Assembly (NCBI RefSeq): GCF_000364445.2
Contig: NZ_CP043538.1
Location: 79,198 to 143,197, forward strand
Origin: Methylobacterium mesophilicum SR1.6/6
GTDB taxonomy: Bacteria > Pseudomonadota > Alphaproteobacteria > Rhizobiales > Beijerinckiaceae
DNA: 64,000 bases
Reading direction: 5' to 3'
A model generated the notes under the pieces. That model did no database searches. It had not been told where the DNA came from and saw nothing but the letters and a program-made list of their open reading frames with translations. Position 1 is the stretch's first letter, and each line of letters starts with the position of its first letter. Shown in pieces: positions 23,903 through 32,814 of the stretch. The position numbers and the translations under genes are program-made.

Positions 23903-26461
23903 TCAGTATTTCCGGATGATCGGCTCCGGCGCCATCGGCACGGGATCGGCGCCGAACCGGTAGGTCAGGCCCGCATAGATCGAGAGCGGCTGGGCCAGGG
24001 TCGTGGTCCGCGGGTCGTTGATCGAGAGGTTGCCGGCCACCGCACCCGGCTCCGCGAACGTCCCGAAGGTGGCGTAGCGGTTGTTGGTCAGGTTGGTGAT
24101 CAGCCCGAAGATCTCCAGGTTCTTGGTGACCTGATACTTCGTCGTCAGGTTCATCACGTAGTAGGCCGGCAGCTTGCGGTTCAGGTTCGACTCGTCGCCG
24201 CGATAGTAGGAGGACGAGAACGCCGAGACGTTGAGGCCGAAGCGCCAGTTCGGGGTGATGAAGTACTCGAACCCGGCCTTGATCTGGTGATCCGGGACCA
24301 GCGGGATCTTGTCGCCCCGGCGGACGTTGATCGAGCCGTCGGCGTTGGCCAGCGGATTGTTCGGCGAAGACAGCGTCTCGTTGAACTGGAAGGTCGCGTC
24401 GACCAGGGCGTAGTTCGCGTAGATCAGCAGGTCGGGGGTGACGGCGTATTCCGCGCCGACCTCGATGCCCTGTCGCCGGGTCGCCGGGACGTTGATGTAG
24501 TAGGCGCGGGCGGCGTTGCCGGCGACGGCGACCTGGTAGAGGTCGTTGGTCAGGTCGGTGCGGAAGACGCCGGCCTTGTAGGTCAGGGCGCCGCCCTGGA
24601 GGAAGGCCGGGATCACGCCCCGGAAGCCGGCCTCGTAGGTCTGGCCGGTGACCTGCTTGAGCGGCGGGTCGGCCACCAGCGAGTTCGGCAGCAGGCATGG
24701 CTGCGTCGGGCTGGAGCAGGACAGCTCCAGGGGCGTCGGCGCACGGTTCGATTCCGAGTAGCTGCCGTAGAGGTTGAGGGCCGGATCGAACTGGTAGGTC
24801 AGGCCCGCCAGCGGGTTGACCTTGGTGTACTCGTGCGTGCCCGTCACGTCCGGCGAGAACCCGGTCTGGTCGCGCGTCTGGATGCGGGCGTAGTTGAGAC
24901 GGAAGCCGGCGGTGAGCGACAGCCGGTCGGTCAAGTCGAGCGTGTCGGTGGCGTAGAGGCCGAGGTACAGCGTCGACCCGCTGACATTGGTCGGGGCGAG
25001 GCCGATCGCGCCGAGCGTGCGGATGTCGGTCGTGCCCAGGCCGGGGATCGTCCCGTAATACGGGTTGTTCGGATCGACGCTGACCGAAAGGTTCGGGTTG
25101 ATCACGCCCAACTGGCTATCCGACTTGAACGAGAAGTTCGAGGCATCGACGCTGCCACCGACCACGAAGGTGTTGGACAGTCCGAAGATCCGATCCCGGT
25201 TGGCTGCCTGCAACGAGCCACCGTAGGCTTCCGAGTTGGTCAGGGTCGTGTCGATGGTGCCGTAGGGAACGTTCCGGAAGGGGATCGGCTGGCCGTTCAG
25301 GCCGATGATGGTGAACTGGTTGGCATAGGCCCGGCGCGCCGCCACTTGACTGGTCGGCGGCGCGTTCACGTTGAACGCGTCGTCCTGGAAGCACAGGAAG
25401 CCCCGGAAGCTGCCGCGGCTGCTGCAATTCTCGAAGTTGCCCTGGTTGCCGTCGACGTAGGTCTCGCTGAAGCGCCGGTAATATGCGTTGCCGGCGAGAT
25501 CCCAGGTCGGCGAGATGTCCACCCGGCCGGTGAGCTGCAGCGTGCCGACCTGGGTGGTCTGGGTCTGCGGGTAGGTGAAGATCGCCCGCGGATCGATGTG
25601 GGTGAAGTCCACCGGGGTGGCGGCGGCCGCGCCGTAGAAGCTGCGGGCGGCGAGCCCGATCAGGTGGAACTCCGAATCCTGCGACCGGTAGCCGAGATCC
25701 GCGTAGAGCCTGCCGATCGTGCTCGGATTCTGGTAGCGCCAGCCGCGGTCGTTCAGCCCGTCGCCCGTGAAGTAGAAGCTCCAGTTGTCGGAGACCTTGC
25801 CGTATTCGAGGTAGCCGGCGGTGCGCGCGTCCGAGCCGCCCCAGGCCGAGATCTCGGTCCCCTGCCAGGTGAAGCCGTTCTTCATCTGGATGTTGACCGC
25901 GCCGCCGATGGCGTTGAGGCCGAAGATCGGGTTGCCGGTGACCACGTCGATCCGCTGGACCGCCTGCGGCGGGATCAGGTCGAAGTTGACGACGTCGCCG
26001 AAGGCCTCGTTGATGCGGATGCCGTTCTGATAGACGGCCAGGCCCTGCGGCACGCCCTGCACCGGCGAGGCGGTGAAGCCGCGGTAGTTGAGATCGACCC
26101 GGTTGCCGTTGCCCTGCGAGTCGTTGAGGTTCACGCCCGGCGTCTCCCGCGCGAAGGTCGCGAGGATGTTGTCGGTGCCGCGGTCGACGTCGATCTGGCG
26201 GGCCGTGACGGTCTCGACCGTGCTGGGGATCTTGTTGAGCGGCTGCTCGGAGCCGCGCAGGCGCGCCGGACCGGCGGGTGCGGTCGGCACGGTCTGGCCG
26301 AGGGTGTTCAGGTTCTGAACGGCGCTGGAATTGCCGCCGCCCGCGCCGACCGGCGAGGTCGAGACGACGCTGATCTCCCCAAGTGTTACGGCCTGCTGCG
26401 CCTCCGCAAGACTGGGCAACATCGCCACAGACGCGATCAGGCTGCCTCGTAAGGCGCGCAT
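23903..26461 (-). CDS. TonB-dependent outer-membrane receptor
   Basis: The 852-residue receptor starts at the ATG 26459-26461, with GGGGAAG upstream, giving a signal peptide (MRALRGSLIASVAMLPSLAEA). The plug domain includes VETVTARQIDVDRGTDNILA, TPGVNLNDSQGNGNRVDLNY and GNPIFGLNAIGGAVNIQMKN. A 22-strand barrel follows with YGSYSESNRAPTPLELSCSS. It ends in an aromatic-rich strand (SIYAGLTYRFG) but with an extra tail PVPMAPEPIIRKY rather than a terminal Phe. A lone Cys pair in an extracellular loop (CSSPTQPC) is visible. It is likely a siderophore, metal or cofactor receptor. No TonB/ExbBD or transport genes are adjacent. Confidence 0.94.
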   Translation of the reverse strand: MRALRGSLIASVAMLPSLAEAQQAVTLGEISVVSTSPVGAGGGNSSAVQNLNTLGQTVPTAPAGPARLRGSEQPLNKIPSTVETVTARQIDVDRGTDNILATFARETPGVNLNDSQGNGNRVDLNYRGFTASPVQGVPQGLAVYQNGIRINEAFGDVVNFDLIPPQAVQRIDVVTGNPIFGLNAIGGAVNIQMKNGFTWQGTEISAWGGSDARTAGYLEYGKVSDNWSFYFTGDGLNDRGWRYQNPSTIGRLYADLGYRSQDSEFHLIGLAARSFYGAAAATPVDFTHIDPRAIFTYPQTQTTQVGTLQLTGRVDISPTWDLAGNAYYRRFSETYVDGNQGNFENCSSRGSFRGFLCFQDDAFNVNAPPTSQVAARRAYANQFTIIGLNGQPIPFRNVPYGTIDTTLTNSEAYGGSLQAANRDRIFGLSNTFVVGGSVDASNFSFKSDSQLGVINPNLSVSVDPNNPYYGTIPGLGTTDIRTLGAIGLAPTNVSGSTLYLGLYATDTLDLTDRLSLTAGFRLNYARIQTRDQTGFSPDVTGTHEYTKVNPLAGLTYQFDPALNLYGSYSESNRAPTPLELSCSSPTQPCLLPNSLVADPPLKQVTGQTYEAGFRGVIPAFLQGGALTYKAGVFRTDLTNDLYQVAVAGNAARAYYINVPATRRQGIEVGAEYAVTPDLLIYANYALVDATFQFNETLSSPNNPLANADGSINVRRGDKIPLVPDHQIKAGFEYFITPNWRFGLNVSAFSSSYYRGDESNLNRKLPAYYVMNLTTKYQVTKNLEIFGLITNLTNNRYATFGTFAEPGAVAGNLSINDPRTTTLAQPLSIYAGLTYRFGADPVPMAPEPIIRKY

Positions 26462-26959
26462 ATCTTCCCCCAGCCAGATGTTCAGGACGCGCGTGCTTGT
26501 CCGCGACTGCGCACAGCCATTCACATCGGGCGGGCATCGCTCCGCAATTCACGAATAGTTTAATCCCTGGCACCGGCGGTCCGCGCACGCGAATGCCGCC
26601 GGCCTGTGTCCCTTATGCCACAAATTGCCCCGGCTTTTCAAAGGGTTACGGGACGACTTGGCAGTTCTTGCCGGGACGATCAGGCAAGGCGGGCCGCGGA
26701 GTCGCGGAATCGGCGTGCGGGTCCCGCGACGGGTGACGCGAGGCGCGGACGGTCGTCGTCCGCCGGGCCGATCCGCCCTCCGGATCGACGCGCACGCGTC
26801 GAAGTTCGCGGACAGTCATGGCAAGTCTGGCGAGCCGTCGCCGCGGGATCCGGATCCGGGGCAGGGTCCGGGCCTCCGCCGCGATGAAGAAGCCGCGCCG
26901 CGGAATGCCGGGCGGCCTTCGGAGACGGCGCGAGACGGGGCCGGGCCGCGCCGGGCCGG
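26462..26959. other. 498-base region without a confident gene
   Basis: It lies between the receptor start and the acetyltransferase 3' end. The receptor promoter should be at 26462-26640, where the sequence is less GC-rich. The remainder is GC-rich with Arg-rich frames only. Confidence 0.45.
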
Positions 26960-27514
26960 TCAGGCCGTTCCGCGCGGCCGGGCCGGATTGCCCGTGACGG
27001 TCGCCCCCGCGGGCACGTCGCGGGTGACCACCGCCCCCGCGCCGATGATGGCGTCGTCTCCAACCGTGACCCCGGGCAGGATCAGCGCGCCGCCGCCGAT
27101 CCAGACATTCGTCCCGACGGTGATCGGCAGGCCGCTCTCGACACCGGCCCGTCGGAGCGCGGGATCGCGGGGATGGTCGGCGGTGAGGAACTGCACGCCG
27201 GGCCCGACCTGCGTCAGCGCGCCGATGACGACGGGGGCGACGTCGAGGATCACGCAGTTGAAGTTCAGGAAGGCCCCCTCCCCCAGGGAGATGTGCTGGC
27301 CGTAGTCGCAGTGGAACGGCGGTCGCACCACCGCGCCGGCGCCGACATGCGCGAACAGCGCGGCCAGCATCACCCGCCGCTCGTCCGGCGAGGCCGCAAG
27401 ACTCGTGTTGTAGCGGACCATCCAGTCCCGGGCCCGCTGGGCATCCGCCGCGAGTTCCGGGTCGTTCGGCCGGTAGGCCTCGCCCGCCAGCATCTTCTGC
27501 TTCTCGGTTCTCAT
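26960..27514 (-). CDS. Maltose/galactoside O-acetyltransferase family protein
   Basis: The 184-residue hexapeptide-repeat transferase begins with the Mac domain MRTEKQKMLAGEAYRPNDPE (residues 1-55). The left-handed beta-helix follows: FHCDYGQHISLGEGAFLNFN, VIGALTQVGPGVQFLTADHP and NVWIGGGALILPGVTVGDDA. The catalytic His is in TADHPRD. It resembles LacA/Maa/NodL enzymes that acetylate sugars. It is divergent from a TetR gene with a shared palindromic operator candidate. Confidence 0.92.
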   Translation of the reverse strand: MRTEKQKMLAGEAYRPNDPELAADAQRARDWMVRYNTSLAASPDERRVMLAALFAHVGAGAVVRPPFHCDYGQHISLGEGAFLNFNCVILDVAPVVIGALTQVGPGVQFLTADHPRDPALRRAGVESGLPITVGTNVWIGGGALILPGVTVGDDAIIGAGAVVTRDVPAGATVTGNPARPRGTA

Positions 27515-27567
27515 GGACGTTCGATCCTTGCCGCGCCGGACGATGCGGGAGCCTTCCCTCCTGCTCC

Positions 27568-27589
27568 GTTATGTACATATGTACGCAAC
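27568..27589. promoter_or_regulatory. Candidate TetR operator between the acetyltransferase and TetR genes
   Basis: The perfect 12-bp palindrome GTACATATGTAC (27573-27584) lies inside a 22-bp imperfect dyad with GTT and AAC at its ends. It sits between the divergent genes, where a TetR dimer would autoregulate and control the acetyltransferase. Confidence 0.65.
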
Positions 27590-27597
27590 GGCGGAGG

Positions 27598-28194
27598 ATG
27601 CCAACCGTCCGCACTCGACCCTCCAAGCCGGCCCTCCCGGAGTTCGCCTTGACCGCAGCCCAGCGCCGCTACGATCCCGAACGGCGGAGCCGCATCATCC
27701 GGGCGACGCTCGACGTCATCGCCGAGCACGGGGTGGCGGGCACGACCCACCGCCGCGTCGCGGCGGCGGCCGACGTGCCGCTGGGCTCGATGACCTACCA
27801 CTTCGCCAGCCTTGACGCGCTGCTGCTGGAGGCGTTCACGCATCTCGCCGACGCGGTGGCGAACGGGTTCGAGGAGCGCCTGGGCGCCTGCGCGACCGCC
27901 GACGCGGCCTGCGAGGCCGTGGTCGACCTGGTGGTGGACGCGCGCTGGGTGGGGCCGCGCGCGCTGCTGCTGAGCTACGAGCTGTACGCCCTGGCGGCGC
28001 GCAATCCGCCGATGCGGGCGGTGATGCGGCGATGGATGGGACGGAGCCGGGCCGCGCTCGAGCGGCACTTCGCGCCGGAGGCCGCGAAGGTGCTGGATGC
28101 CATGATCGAAGGGCTGCTCATCCACCGGTCCGTCGACCCGCAGCCGATGGATCGGGCGCAGGTTCGCGCACTGGTCGATCGGTTAGCGCGCTAG
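27598..28194 (+). CDS. TetR-family transcriptional regulator
   Basis: The helix-turn-helix is ATLDVIAEHGVAGTTHRRVA, then AAADVPLGSMTYHFASLDAL. A C-terminal ligand domain follows with ALLLSYELYALAARNPPMRA. The start is uncertain. The ATG at 27571 lies inside the operator palindrome and is unlikely. The ATG at 27598 follows GGAGG with no spacing. A TTG at 27649 has GGAG at good spacing and would give LTAAQRRYDPERRSRIIRAT. The DNA-binding domain is complete with any of them. It probably represses the divergent acetyltransferase. Confidence 0.88.
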   Translation: MPTVRTRPSKPALPEFALTAAQRRYDPERRSRIIRATLDVIAEHGVAGTTHRRVAAAADVPLGSMTYHFASLDALLLEAFTHLADAVANGFEERLGACATADAACEAVVDLVVDARWVGPRALLLSYELYALAARNPPMRAVMRRWMGRSRAALERHFAPEAAKVLDAMIEGLLIHRSVDPQPMDRAQVRALVDRLAR

Positions 28195-28303
28195 GGCGCG
28201 CGGCCGAGGGGGATGCCGGTCCGGCGGCGGGCGCCAAGGATCGCGGGATCGGAAGCGGACGTCCGGTCCCGACCCGGTCGGGGCGGCCTTGGACCGCGGG
28301 CCG

Positions 28304-28591
28304 TCAGCCCTGGCCGAGGCGCCGGCGGTTGGCCTGGACCTTCCGGCGATAGCCGCGCACGACCTTCCGCGGCGTACCGCCCATGGCGATCGTCGCCGCG
28401 GCACTGCCGGCGGCCAGGACCTTCTCGGTCACCATGCGCTGCGCCTCCCGGCGCGCCTTCGGGCCGCCGACGATCAGCATCGCGATGCGCTGGCCGATGA
28501 CCATCTGGGCCTCGACGCCGAGCATCGCGATCTCCGTTCCCATCGTGAGCCACCCGGACGGGCCGCCCGCCGTTCTGCGACGTCCGCGCAT
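28304..28591 (-). CDS. Hypothetical protein, basic, possibly phasin-like (95 aa)
   Basis: The start is the ATG at 28589-28591, with GGAGG nine bases upstream; an ATG at 28618 is possible. The product contains MGTEIAMLGVEAQMVIGQRI, then AMLIVGGPKARREAQRMVTE. An Ala-rich helix and a basic tail (RKVVRGYRRKVQANRRRL) follow. The amphipathic helices with a basic tail resemble small phasin-like or membrane-associated proteins of Rhizobiales. It lies 79 bases downstream of the PMP3 gene on the same strand. Confidence 0.65.
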   Translation of the reverse strand: MRGRRRTAGGPSGWLTMGTEIAMLGVEAQMVIGQRIAMLIVGGPKARREAQRMVTEKVLAAGSAAATIAMGGTPRKVVRGYRRKVQANRRRLGQG

Positions 28592-28670
28592 GATCCCGAT
28601 CCTCCGCGTCGATGCCACCGTACAACGCCCGGACCGGCGCTTCTTTCCGCCGGCCGGGCCGACCGGCCGC

Positions 28671-28835
28671 TCAGGCCGCGCTCTCGCGCCGGGTGACGAT
28701 CAGGGCCCAGATCGTCGCCGGGATCCAGCCGATGAGCGTGAGGTGCAGGAGGATGCACAGGATCCCCTGGAACACCTTCCCGCGCAGGAACATGGCGAGC
28801 CACGGCACGAGAAAGCAGATGATGATCATGATCAT
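28671..28835 (-). CDS. PMP3/YqaE-family membrane peptide (54 aa)
   Basis: The product reads MIMIIIICFLVPWLAMFLRG, KVFQGILCILLHLTLIGWIP, then ATIWALIVTRRESAA. It has two membrane helices, with the family hallmarks Pro-Trp in the first and LLHLTLIGWIPATIWA in the second. PMP3 proteins respond to salt, cold and membrane-potential stress. AGGAGG lies 14-19 bases upstream. An EcfG-like promoter is present further up. Confidence 0.92.
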   Translation of the reverse strand: MIMIIICFLVPWLAMFLRGKVFQGILCILLHLTLIGWIPATIWALIVTRRESAA

Positions 28836-28865
28836 GGCGGTTGCGGACCTCCTGCGTCGCGGACG

Positions 28866-28890
28866 AACCCGCGACCGCCCGAGACGTTCC
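28866..28890 (-). promoter_or_regulatory. EcfG-like general-stress promoter of the PMP3 gene
   Basis: On the minus strand, GGAAC (28890-28886) is followed by a 16-base spacer and GGTT (28869-28866), close to GGAAC-N16/17-cGTT. It lies about 30 bases before the start. Confidence 0.55.
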
Positions 28891-28994
28891 CGTGAGGCAC
28901 GCGGCCGTCTGTGGATCCGCCGGACGAGGGCCGCGAGGCAGGATCGCCCGGGGCCTGACCGGTCTCGTCCCGGTCCGGGCGGCCGCGCGCCGCG

Positions 28995-29189
28995 TCAGCC
29001 GAGTCGGGCGCCGCCGAACAGAGGGACGCCGCGGTCCTTTTTCTTGGCCTTCTTCAGCGAGCGCAGCCGGCGGATGGCGCGCACCAGCATCTTGGCTTGC
29101 CGCTTCTCGCAGGTCTCCGTCACAGGCCGGCCCGCCACGATGACCCGGAAGTGGCCGTCCGCGGCCCGCTCTTTGGTGACATACGCCAT
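28995..29189 (-). CDS. Small basic hypothetical protein (64 aa)
   Basis: It starts MAYVTKERAADGHFRVIVAG with AGGAG six bases upstream. It continues RPVTETCEKRQAKMLVRAIR and has a Lys-rich segment (RLRSLKKAKKKDRG). The basic composition suggests nucleic-acid or membrane-surface binding. No family was recognised. Confidence 0.6.
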   Translation of the reverse strand: MAYVTKERAADGHFRVIVAGRPVTETCEKRQAKMLVRAIRRLRSLKKAKKKDRGVPLFGGARLG

Positions 29190-29247
29190 GGCAAAGCTCC
29201 TGCGACGTTCAGGCTGGGATCAGCGGTTGCTCCGTTCCGGAGGAACG

Positions 29248-30192
29248 ATGGACGGGGGAAGGCTCGGTCGACCCGACGGCCCGCCCCTGCCCCGACAAGG
29301 ACCACGACGAGATGGCGCCCGCGGCGGCGGCGCACAACCCGCCTCCGCGCTTTGTGATGGGGCTCGTGCCGCAGCCCCGGTCCGGGGGACCGGTCGTGTC
29401 CGTTCCGTCTGGTCGCCCGTCGCGGCGGCCATTATCCTCGCCGGCATGACGCCGGCCAGCCACGCCCAGGACGCCGCCCCGAGGGCCGAACTCGCCCCCA
29501 CGGGCACGCTTCGTGCCGGCCTCATCGAGGCGCCGTCCGCCGGACTCATCTTCGTCGGCCGCGCGGCGGACGGGACGCCCGAGGGCGTCACCGCCGATCT
29601 GGGCGCGGACCTGGCCCGGGTGGCCGGAGTACCGCTCGCCGTCACCCTGTTCCCGAACTCGGGTGCGGCGGCCGCCGCCCTCCAGGCCGGGAGCCTCGAC
29701 GTGAGCTTCATGCCGGTCGACGCGACACGGCGGCAGGTGCTCGATTTCGGGCCGGGCTACTACGACCTGGAGAGCACCTACCTCGCCAGCGCGGCCTCGG
29801 GGATCACCGACGTGGCGCAGGTGGACCGGCCGGGCATCAGGGTCCTGGCCATCGACGGCACAACGACGCTCCGCGCCTCGGCGCGCACGCTGACGCGGAC
29901 GCAGCCCGTGGCTGTCCCGTCGTTGGCCGAGGCGGTCAGCCGCATGCGGGCGGGACAAGCGGACGCCTTCGCCCTCTCGCGCGACACGCTGCGGCCGGTC
30001 GTCCCGCAGGTTCCGGGCTCCCGGATCGTCAGCGGCGGCTTCCAGCAGACGCAGGTCGCTGTGGCTCTGCCGAAGGGCCGTCCCGCTGCCCTCGCCTACG
30101 TGACCGCGTGGCTGCAGGAGGCCAAGCGCGCGGGTCTCGTCCGCAGGATCTTCGACGCCCACGGATTCGACGGCGATGCCGTCGCCCCGTAG
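29248..30192 (+). CDS. Periplasmic substrate-binding protein (amino-acid type, SBP_bac_3)
   Basis: The start is the ATG at 29248, with GGAGG four bases upstream. It gives an unusually long, Arg-rich leader before the signal segment SPVAAAIILAGMTPASHAQD. The mature part is a type II binding-protein fold: APTGTLRAGLIEAPSAGLIF, TPEGVTADLGADLARVAGVP, DVSFMPVDATRRQVLDFGPG and VSRMRAGQADAFALSRDTLR. The 70-residue leader is odd, and a start at the internal ATG 29446 would remove the signal peptide. There are no transporter genes nearby. Confidence 0.78.
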   Translation: MDGGRLGRPDGPPLPRQGPRRDGARGGGAQPASALCDGARAAAPVRGTGRVRSVWSPVAAAIILAGMTPASHAQDAAPRAELAPTGTLRAGLIEAPSAGLIFVGRAADGTPEGVTADLGADLARVAGVPLAVTLFPNSGAAAAALQAGSLDVSFMPVDATRRQVLDFGPGYYDLESTYLASAASGITDVAQVDRPGIRVLAIDGTTTLRASARTLTRTQPVAVPSLAEAVSRMRAGQADAFALSRDTLRPVVPQVPGSRIVSGGFQQTQVAVALPKGRPAALAYVTAWLQEAKRAGLVRRIFDAHGFDGDAVAP

Positions 30193-30446
30193 GGGACCGG
30201 TCTCCCGATCAAGCTCGGCGGCGGCGCGATCAGGGAGCGGATCGACGCGGGTCGTCGCCGCCGCGCTGCTGCCGTGCTCGCGCAGCCGCGCGCAGGATCC
30301 GGGGCGCAGGCCGCTCCGTTCCCGGAAGAGCCGCACCGGACGGCGAGCGCCTCAGAAGCCGTGGCCCCCGGGGCGCTCGCGGTGACGTAGGCAGTCCGGT
30401 CGGGCGCTCCAGCCGGGCGGGCCGGGGCTGAGCGCGCCCGCCGCGC

Positions 30447-31274
30447 TCAGTAGGAGCCGAACTTGAAGTTCAGGCCGGCGCGGGCGATGCCGCCCTCGGT
30501 CCGGAAGCGCGAGATGTAGCCGATGCCCGGTCCCCCGACGGAGCCGACGAGCAGGTTGTGGCTGCCGAGATCGTAGCGCAGATACTCGGCCTTGAGCGTC
30601 ACGGCGCTGGAGCGGAAGAAGTTCAGGAACGAGTCGGTCGGCAGCGCGTACTCGATGCCGCCGCCGTAGGCGTATCCGGTGTCGATCCGCGAACGGCTGC
30701 CGAAGTAGGTGAGCGGGGCACCGGTCTGGAACCCGACGCGCTGAGTCACGTCGCCGTAGGCGAAGCCGCCGGTGCCGTACACGAAGACGCGGTCGAAGGC
30801 GTAGCCGACGCGTCCCCGCACGGTACCGAGGAAGCTCAGATCCGTCCGGTAGGTGTTGGTCAGGACGTTCGGGTTGAAGGCGGGACGGAAGATCGACTGC
30901 ACGCCGGTGCGCTGCAGATCCATGTAGGCGGCATCCGCCTCGACGCCGACCACGATGCCGGAGCCGGGGGTGAACTGATAATTGTAGCCGACCTGGCCGC
31001 CGGCGGTGAAGCCGTCCTGCGGCAGGCGGACGGCCGGGCTGCGCAGCAGGTTGTTCACGTTGCTCTGGAGGGCGCCGATGCCCACGGTCCGGATCGTGTC
31101 CGCCTCGGTGTAGGCGTAGCCCGCGTTGATGCCGAAATACGCGCCCGTCCAGGTGAAGACCGGGACCGGCGTGAACACCGGCGGCGGCGCGGCCCGGCGC
31201 GGCAGGTCGGCGGCCAAGGCGGCGCCGGTCAAAGCAGCGCCCGCCACCAAAATGCCAAGCAGATTTTTAATCAC
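30447..31274 (-). CDS. Omp25/RopB-like outer-membrane beta-barrel protein (second copy)
   Basis: The start is taken as the GTG at 31272-31274, giving the signal peptide VIKNLLGILVAGAALTGAALA; the frame continues 26 codons upstream to an ATG with no signal character. The mature N-terminus ADLPRRAAPPPVFTPVPVFT and the barrel opening WTGAYFGINAGYAY are nearly identical to the porin at 21020-21853. The C-terminus (LNFKFGSY) has the same barrel signal. The surface loops differ, so they are diverged paralogues rather than a recent duplication. Confidence 0.93.
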   Translation of the reverse strand: MIKNLLGILVAGAALTGAALAADLPRRAAPPPVFTPVPVFTWTGAYFGINAGYAYTEADTIRTVGIGALQSNVNNLLRSPAVRLPQDGFTAGGQVGYNYQFTPGSGIVVGVEADAAYMDLQRTGVQSIFRPAFNPNVLTNTYRTDLSFLGTVRGRVGYAFDRVFVYGTGGFAYGDVTQRVGFQTGAPLTYFGSRSRIDTGYAYGGGIEYALPTDSFLNFFRSSAVTLKAEYLRYDLGSHNLLVGSVGGPGIGYISRFRTEGGIARAGLNFKFGSY

Positions 31275-31550
31275 AGCGATCTCTTGTTCATGACACCAAT
31301 CGTGCTGAGATTTAGTCAAGAACGCAGCAAATTGATGTATCTTCGAGGTCACACCTCGGGCCCAAGCTGCCCCAAGCCGTTCTCATCCGCTGATTAGATT
31401 GAGTAATGCCAAGCGACATGCGGCGATGATGTTGCCATGTCCATTTCGGGGCAAAGCAAACGGATCGGCCGCGTTTTTAATCCGAACCTCCGACAACAAA
31501 ATTTCGGGCGCACCATCGATGCCGCACCGCTTTACATTTCGAACGAAAAC
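31275..31550. other. Intergenic region between porin and flagellin genes
   Basis: It is AT-rich relative to its surroundings, especially 31280-31340 and 31430-31540. It holds the porin promoter and runs up to the flagellin terminator. No gene is supported. Confidence 0.4.
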
Positions 31551-31571
31551 GGCCGGGGTAGCTCCCCGGCC
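31551..31571 (-). terminator. Rho-independent terminator of the flagellin gene
   Basis: The stem runs GGCCGGGG (31551-31558) against CCCCGGCC (31564-31571). On the minus strand it is followed by GTTTTCG, giving the expected U-rich tail. It lies 26 bases after the stop. Confidence 0.8.
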
Positions 31572-31596
31572 GCCGCATCGGTAACGATGCCGATGC

Positions 31597-32814
31597 TTAG
31601 CGGAGAAGCTGGAGCACGCCCTGCTGGGCCGAGTTGGCCAGCGACAGCGCCGAGATGCCCATCGACTGACGCGTCGTGAGCGCCTGCGAGTTCGCCGCCT
31701 CCTGGTTCAGGTCCGCGTTCGTCAGGTTGGCCGAGCCGGTCTGCAGCACGTTGATCAGCTGCTTGGAGAAGTCCTGACGGTTCTGCACCACCGACAGGTT
31801 CGAGCCTAGCGCGCTCGCCGCCGAGTTGAGCGTGCCGCCCGCAGAAGTCAGTGTCGCCAGAGTCTTGTTCACGTCCGCGTTCAGCAGGAAGTTGCCCAGA
31901 CCGTTCGAGCTCGACGAGCTGTTCGAGTTGGTGATCGAGGACAGGCCCAGACCGCTGGCGGTGGCGTCGACCGAGGCGACGTTCAGGTTCGAGCTGCCGT
32001 TGGCATTGAACTTGATGTTCAGGTCGTTGCCCTTGCCGGCGATGAGGTTGACGCCGTTGTAGCTGGCGTCGCCGGCGAGCTGCGTGATCTGGTTGAGCAG
32101 GTTGTTGTACTGCTGGGCCAGGGAGGCGCGCTGGGTCACGCCGGAGACCGCCAGGTCGCTGCTGACCACCGTGGAGGCGGCGGTGCCGTAGGTCGAGGCG
32201 GTGGTGGAGGACGAGGTGAAGCCCAGGGCCGCCTGGCTGGTGGAGTTCTGGAACTCGACGTCGGCCTGGGCATTCAGCACGATCTTGGTGCCGGTGCTGT
32301 CGGTGGAGAAGATCGCGCCGGCGCCGAACGAGCCATTGGAGGAGGTGCTGGCGGAGCTGACCGCGGCGTTCAGGGCCGCGACGGTGGCCGAGATGCTCGA
32401 TGTGGCACTGATGTTGGCCGACACCGAGGTGCCGTTGATGGTCAGCAGCACGGAGGCGCTGGAGGCGCTGGCGCTGTAGGCGTTGGCGGCGGTGCCGGTG
32501 GTGGAGAGCTGGGTCGAGAGCGCCTGGTTGGCGATCGACTTGGCCTGATCGACGAGCTTCTGGATCGAGGTGATGCCCTGGTTGGCCGCCTGGATCGACT
32601 GGATGCCGTTGGAGACGCCGTCGAGCAGGGTGTTGAGGGCGTTGGAGCGGCTGTCGAGGGCCTGGGAGGTGAAGAAGTTGGTCGGGTTGTCGAGGGCGGA
32701 GTTGACCGTCTTGCCGGTGGCGAGGCGGTTCTGGGTGGTCGCCATCAGCTGCGCCGTGTCCTGCAGCGAGAGCAGATTCTGACGCGTGGCGGCCGACAGG
32801 GTGATGGAGGACAT
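31597..32814 (-). CDS. Flagellin
   Basis: Filament protein of 405 residues with the start at the ATG 32812-32814 (MSSITLSAATRQNLLSLQDT). The conserved N-terminal D0/D1 coiled coil includes RLATGKTVNSALDNPTNFFT and GVSNGIQSIQAANQGITSIQ. A Ser/Thr/Ala-rich variable centre follows (200-290). The C-terminal D1/D0 is KQLINVLQTGSANLTNADLN, then QEAANSQALTTRQSMGISAL, ending SLANSAQQGVLQLLR. No chaperone, regulator or other flagellar gene is adjacent, so it is an isolated flagellin copy. The gene has high codon bias, consistent with strong expression. Confidence 0.96.
   Translation of the reverse strand: MSSITLSAATRQNLLSLQDTAQLMATTQNRLATGKTVNSALDNPTNFFTSQALDSRSNALNTLLDGVSNGIQSIQAANQGITSIQKLVDQAKSIANQALSTQLSTTGTAANAYSASASSASVLLTINGTSVSANISATSSISATVAALNAAVSSASTSSNGSFGAGAIFSTDSTGTKIVLNAQADVEFQNSTSQAALGFTSSSTTASTYGTAASTVVSSDLAVSGVTQRASLAQQYNNLLNQITQLAGDASYNGVNLIAGKGNDLNIKFNANGSSNLNVASVDATASGLGLSSITNSNSSSSSNGLGNFLLNADVNKTLATLTSAGGTLNSAASALGSNLSVVQNRQDFSKQLINVLQTGSANLTNADLNQEAANSQALTTRQSMGISALSLANSAQQGVLQLLR

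Noticed and set aside
24287..26452. A 721-codon plus-strand frame opposite the TonB receptor
   Set aside because: Mirror frame of a strongly coding gene with high GC third positions; composition dominated by Val, Arg and Gly, with no domain.
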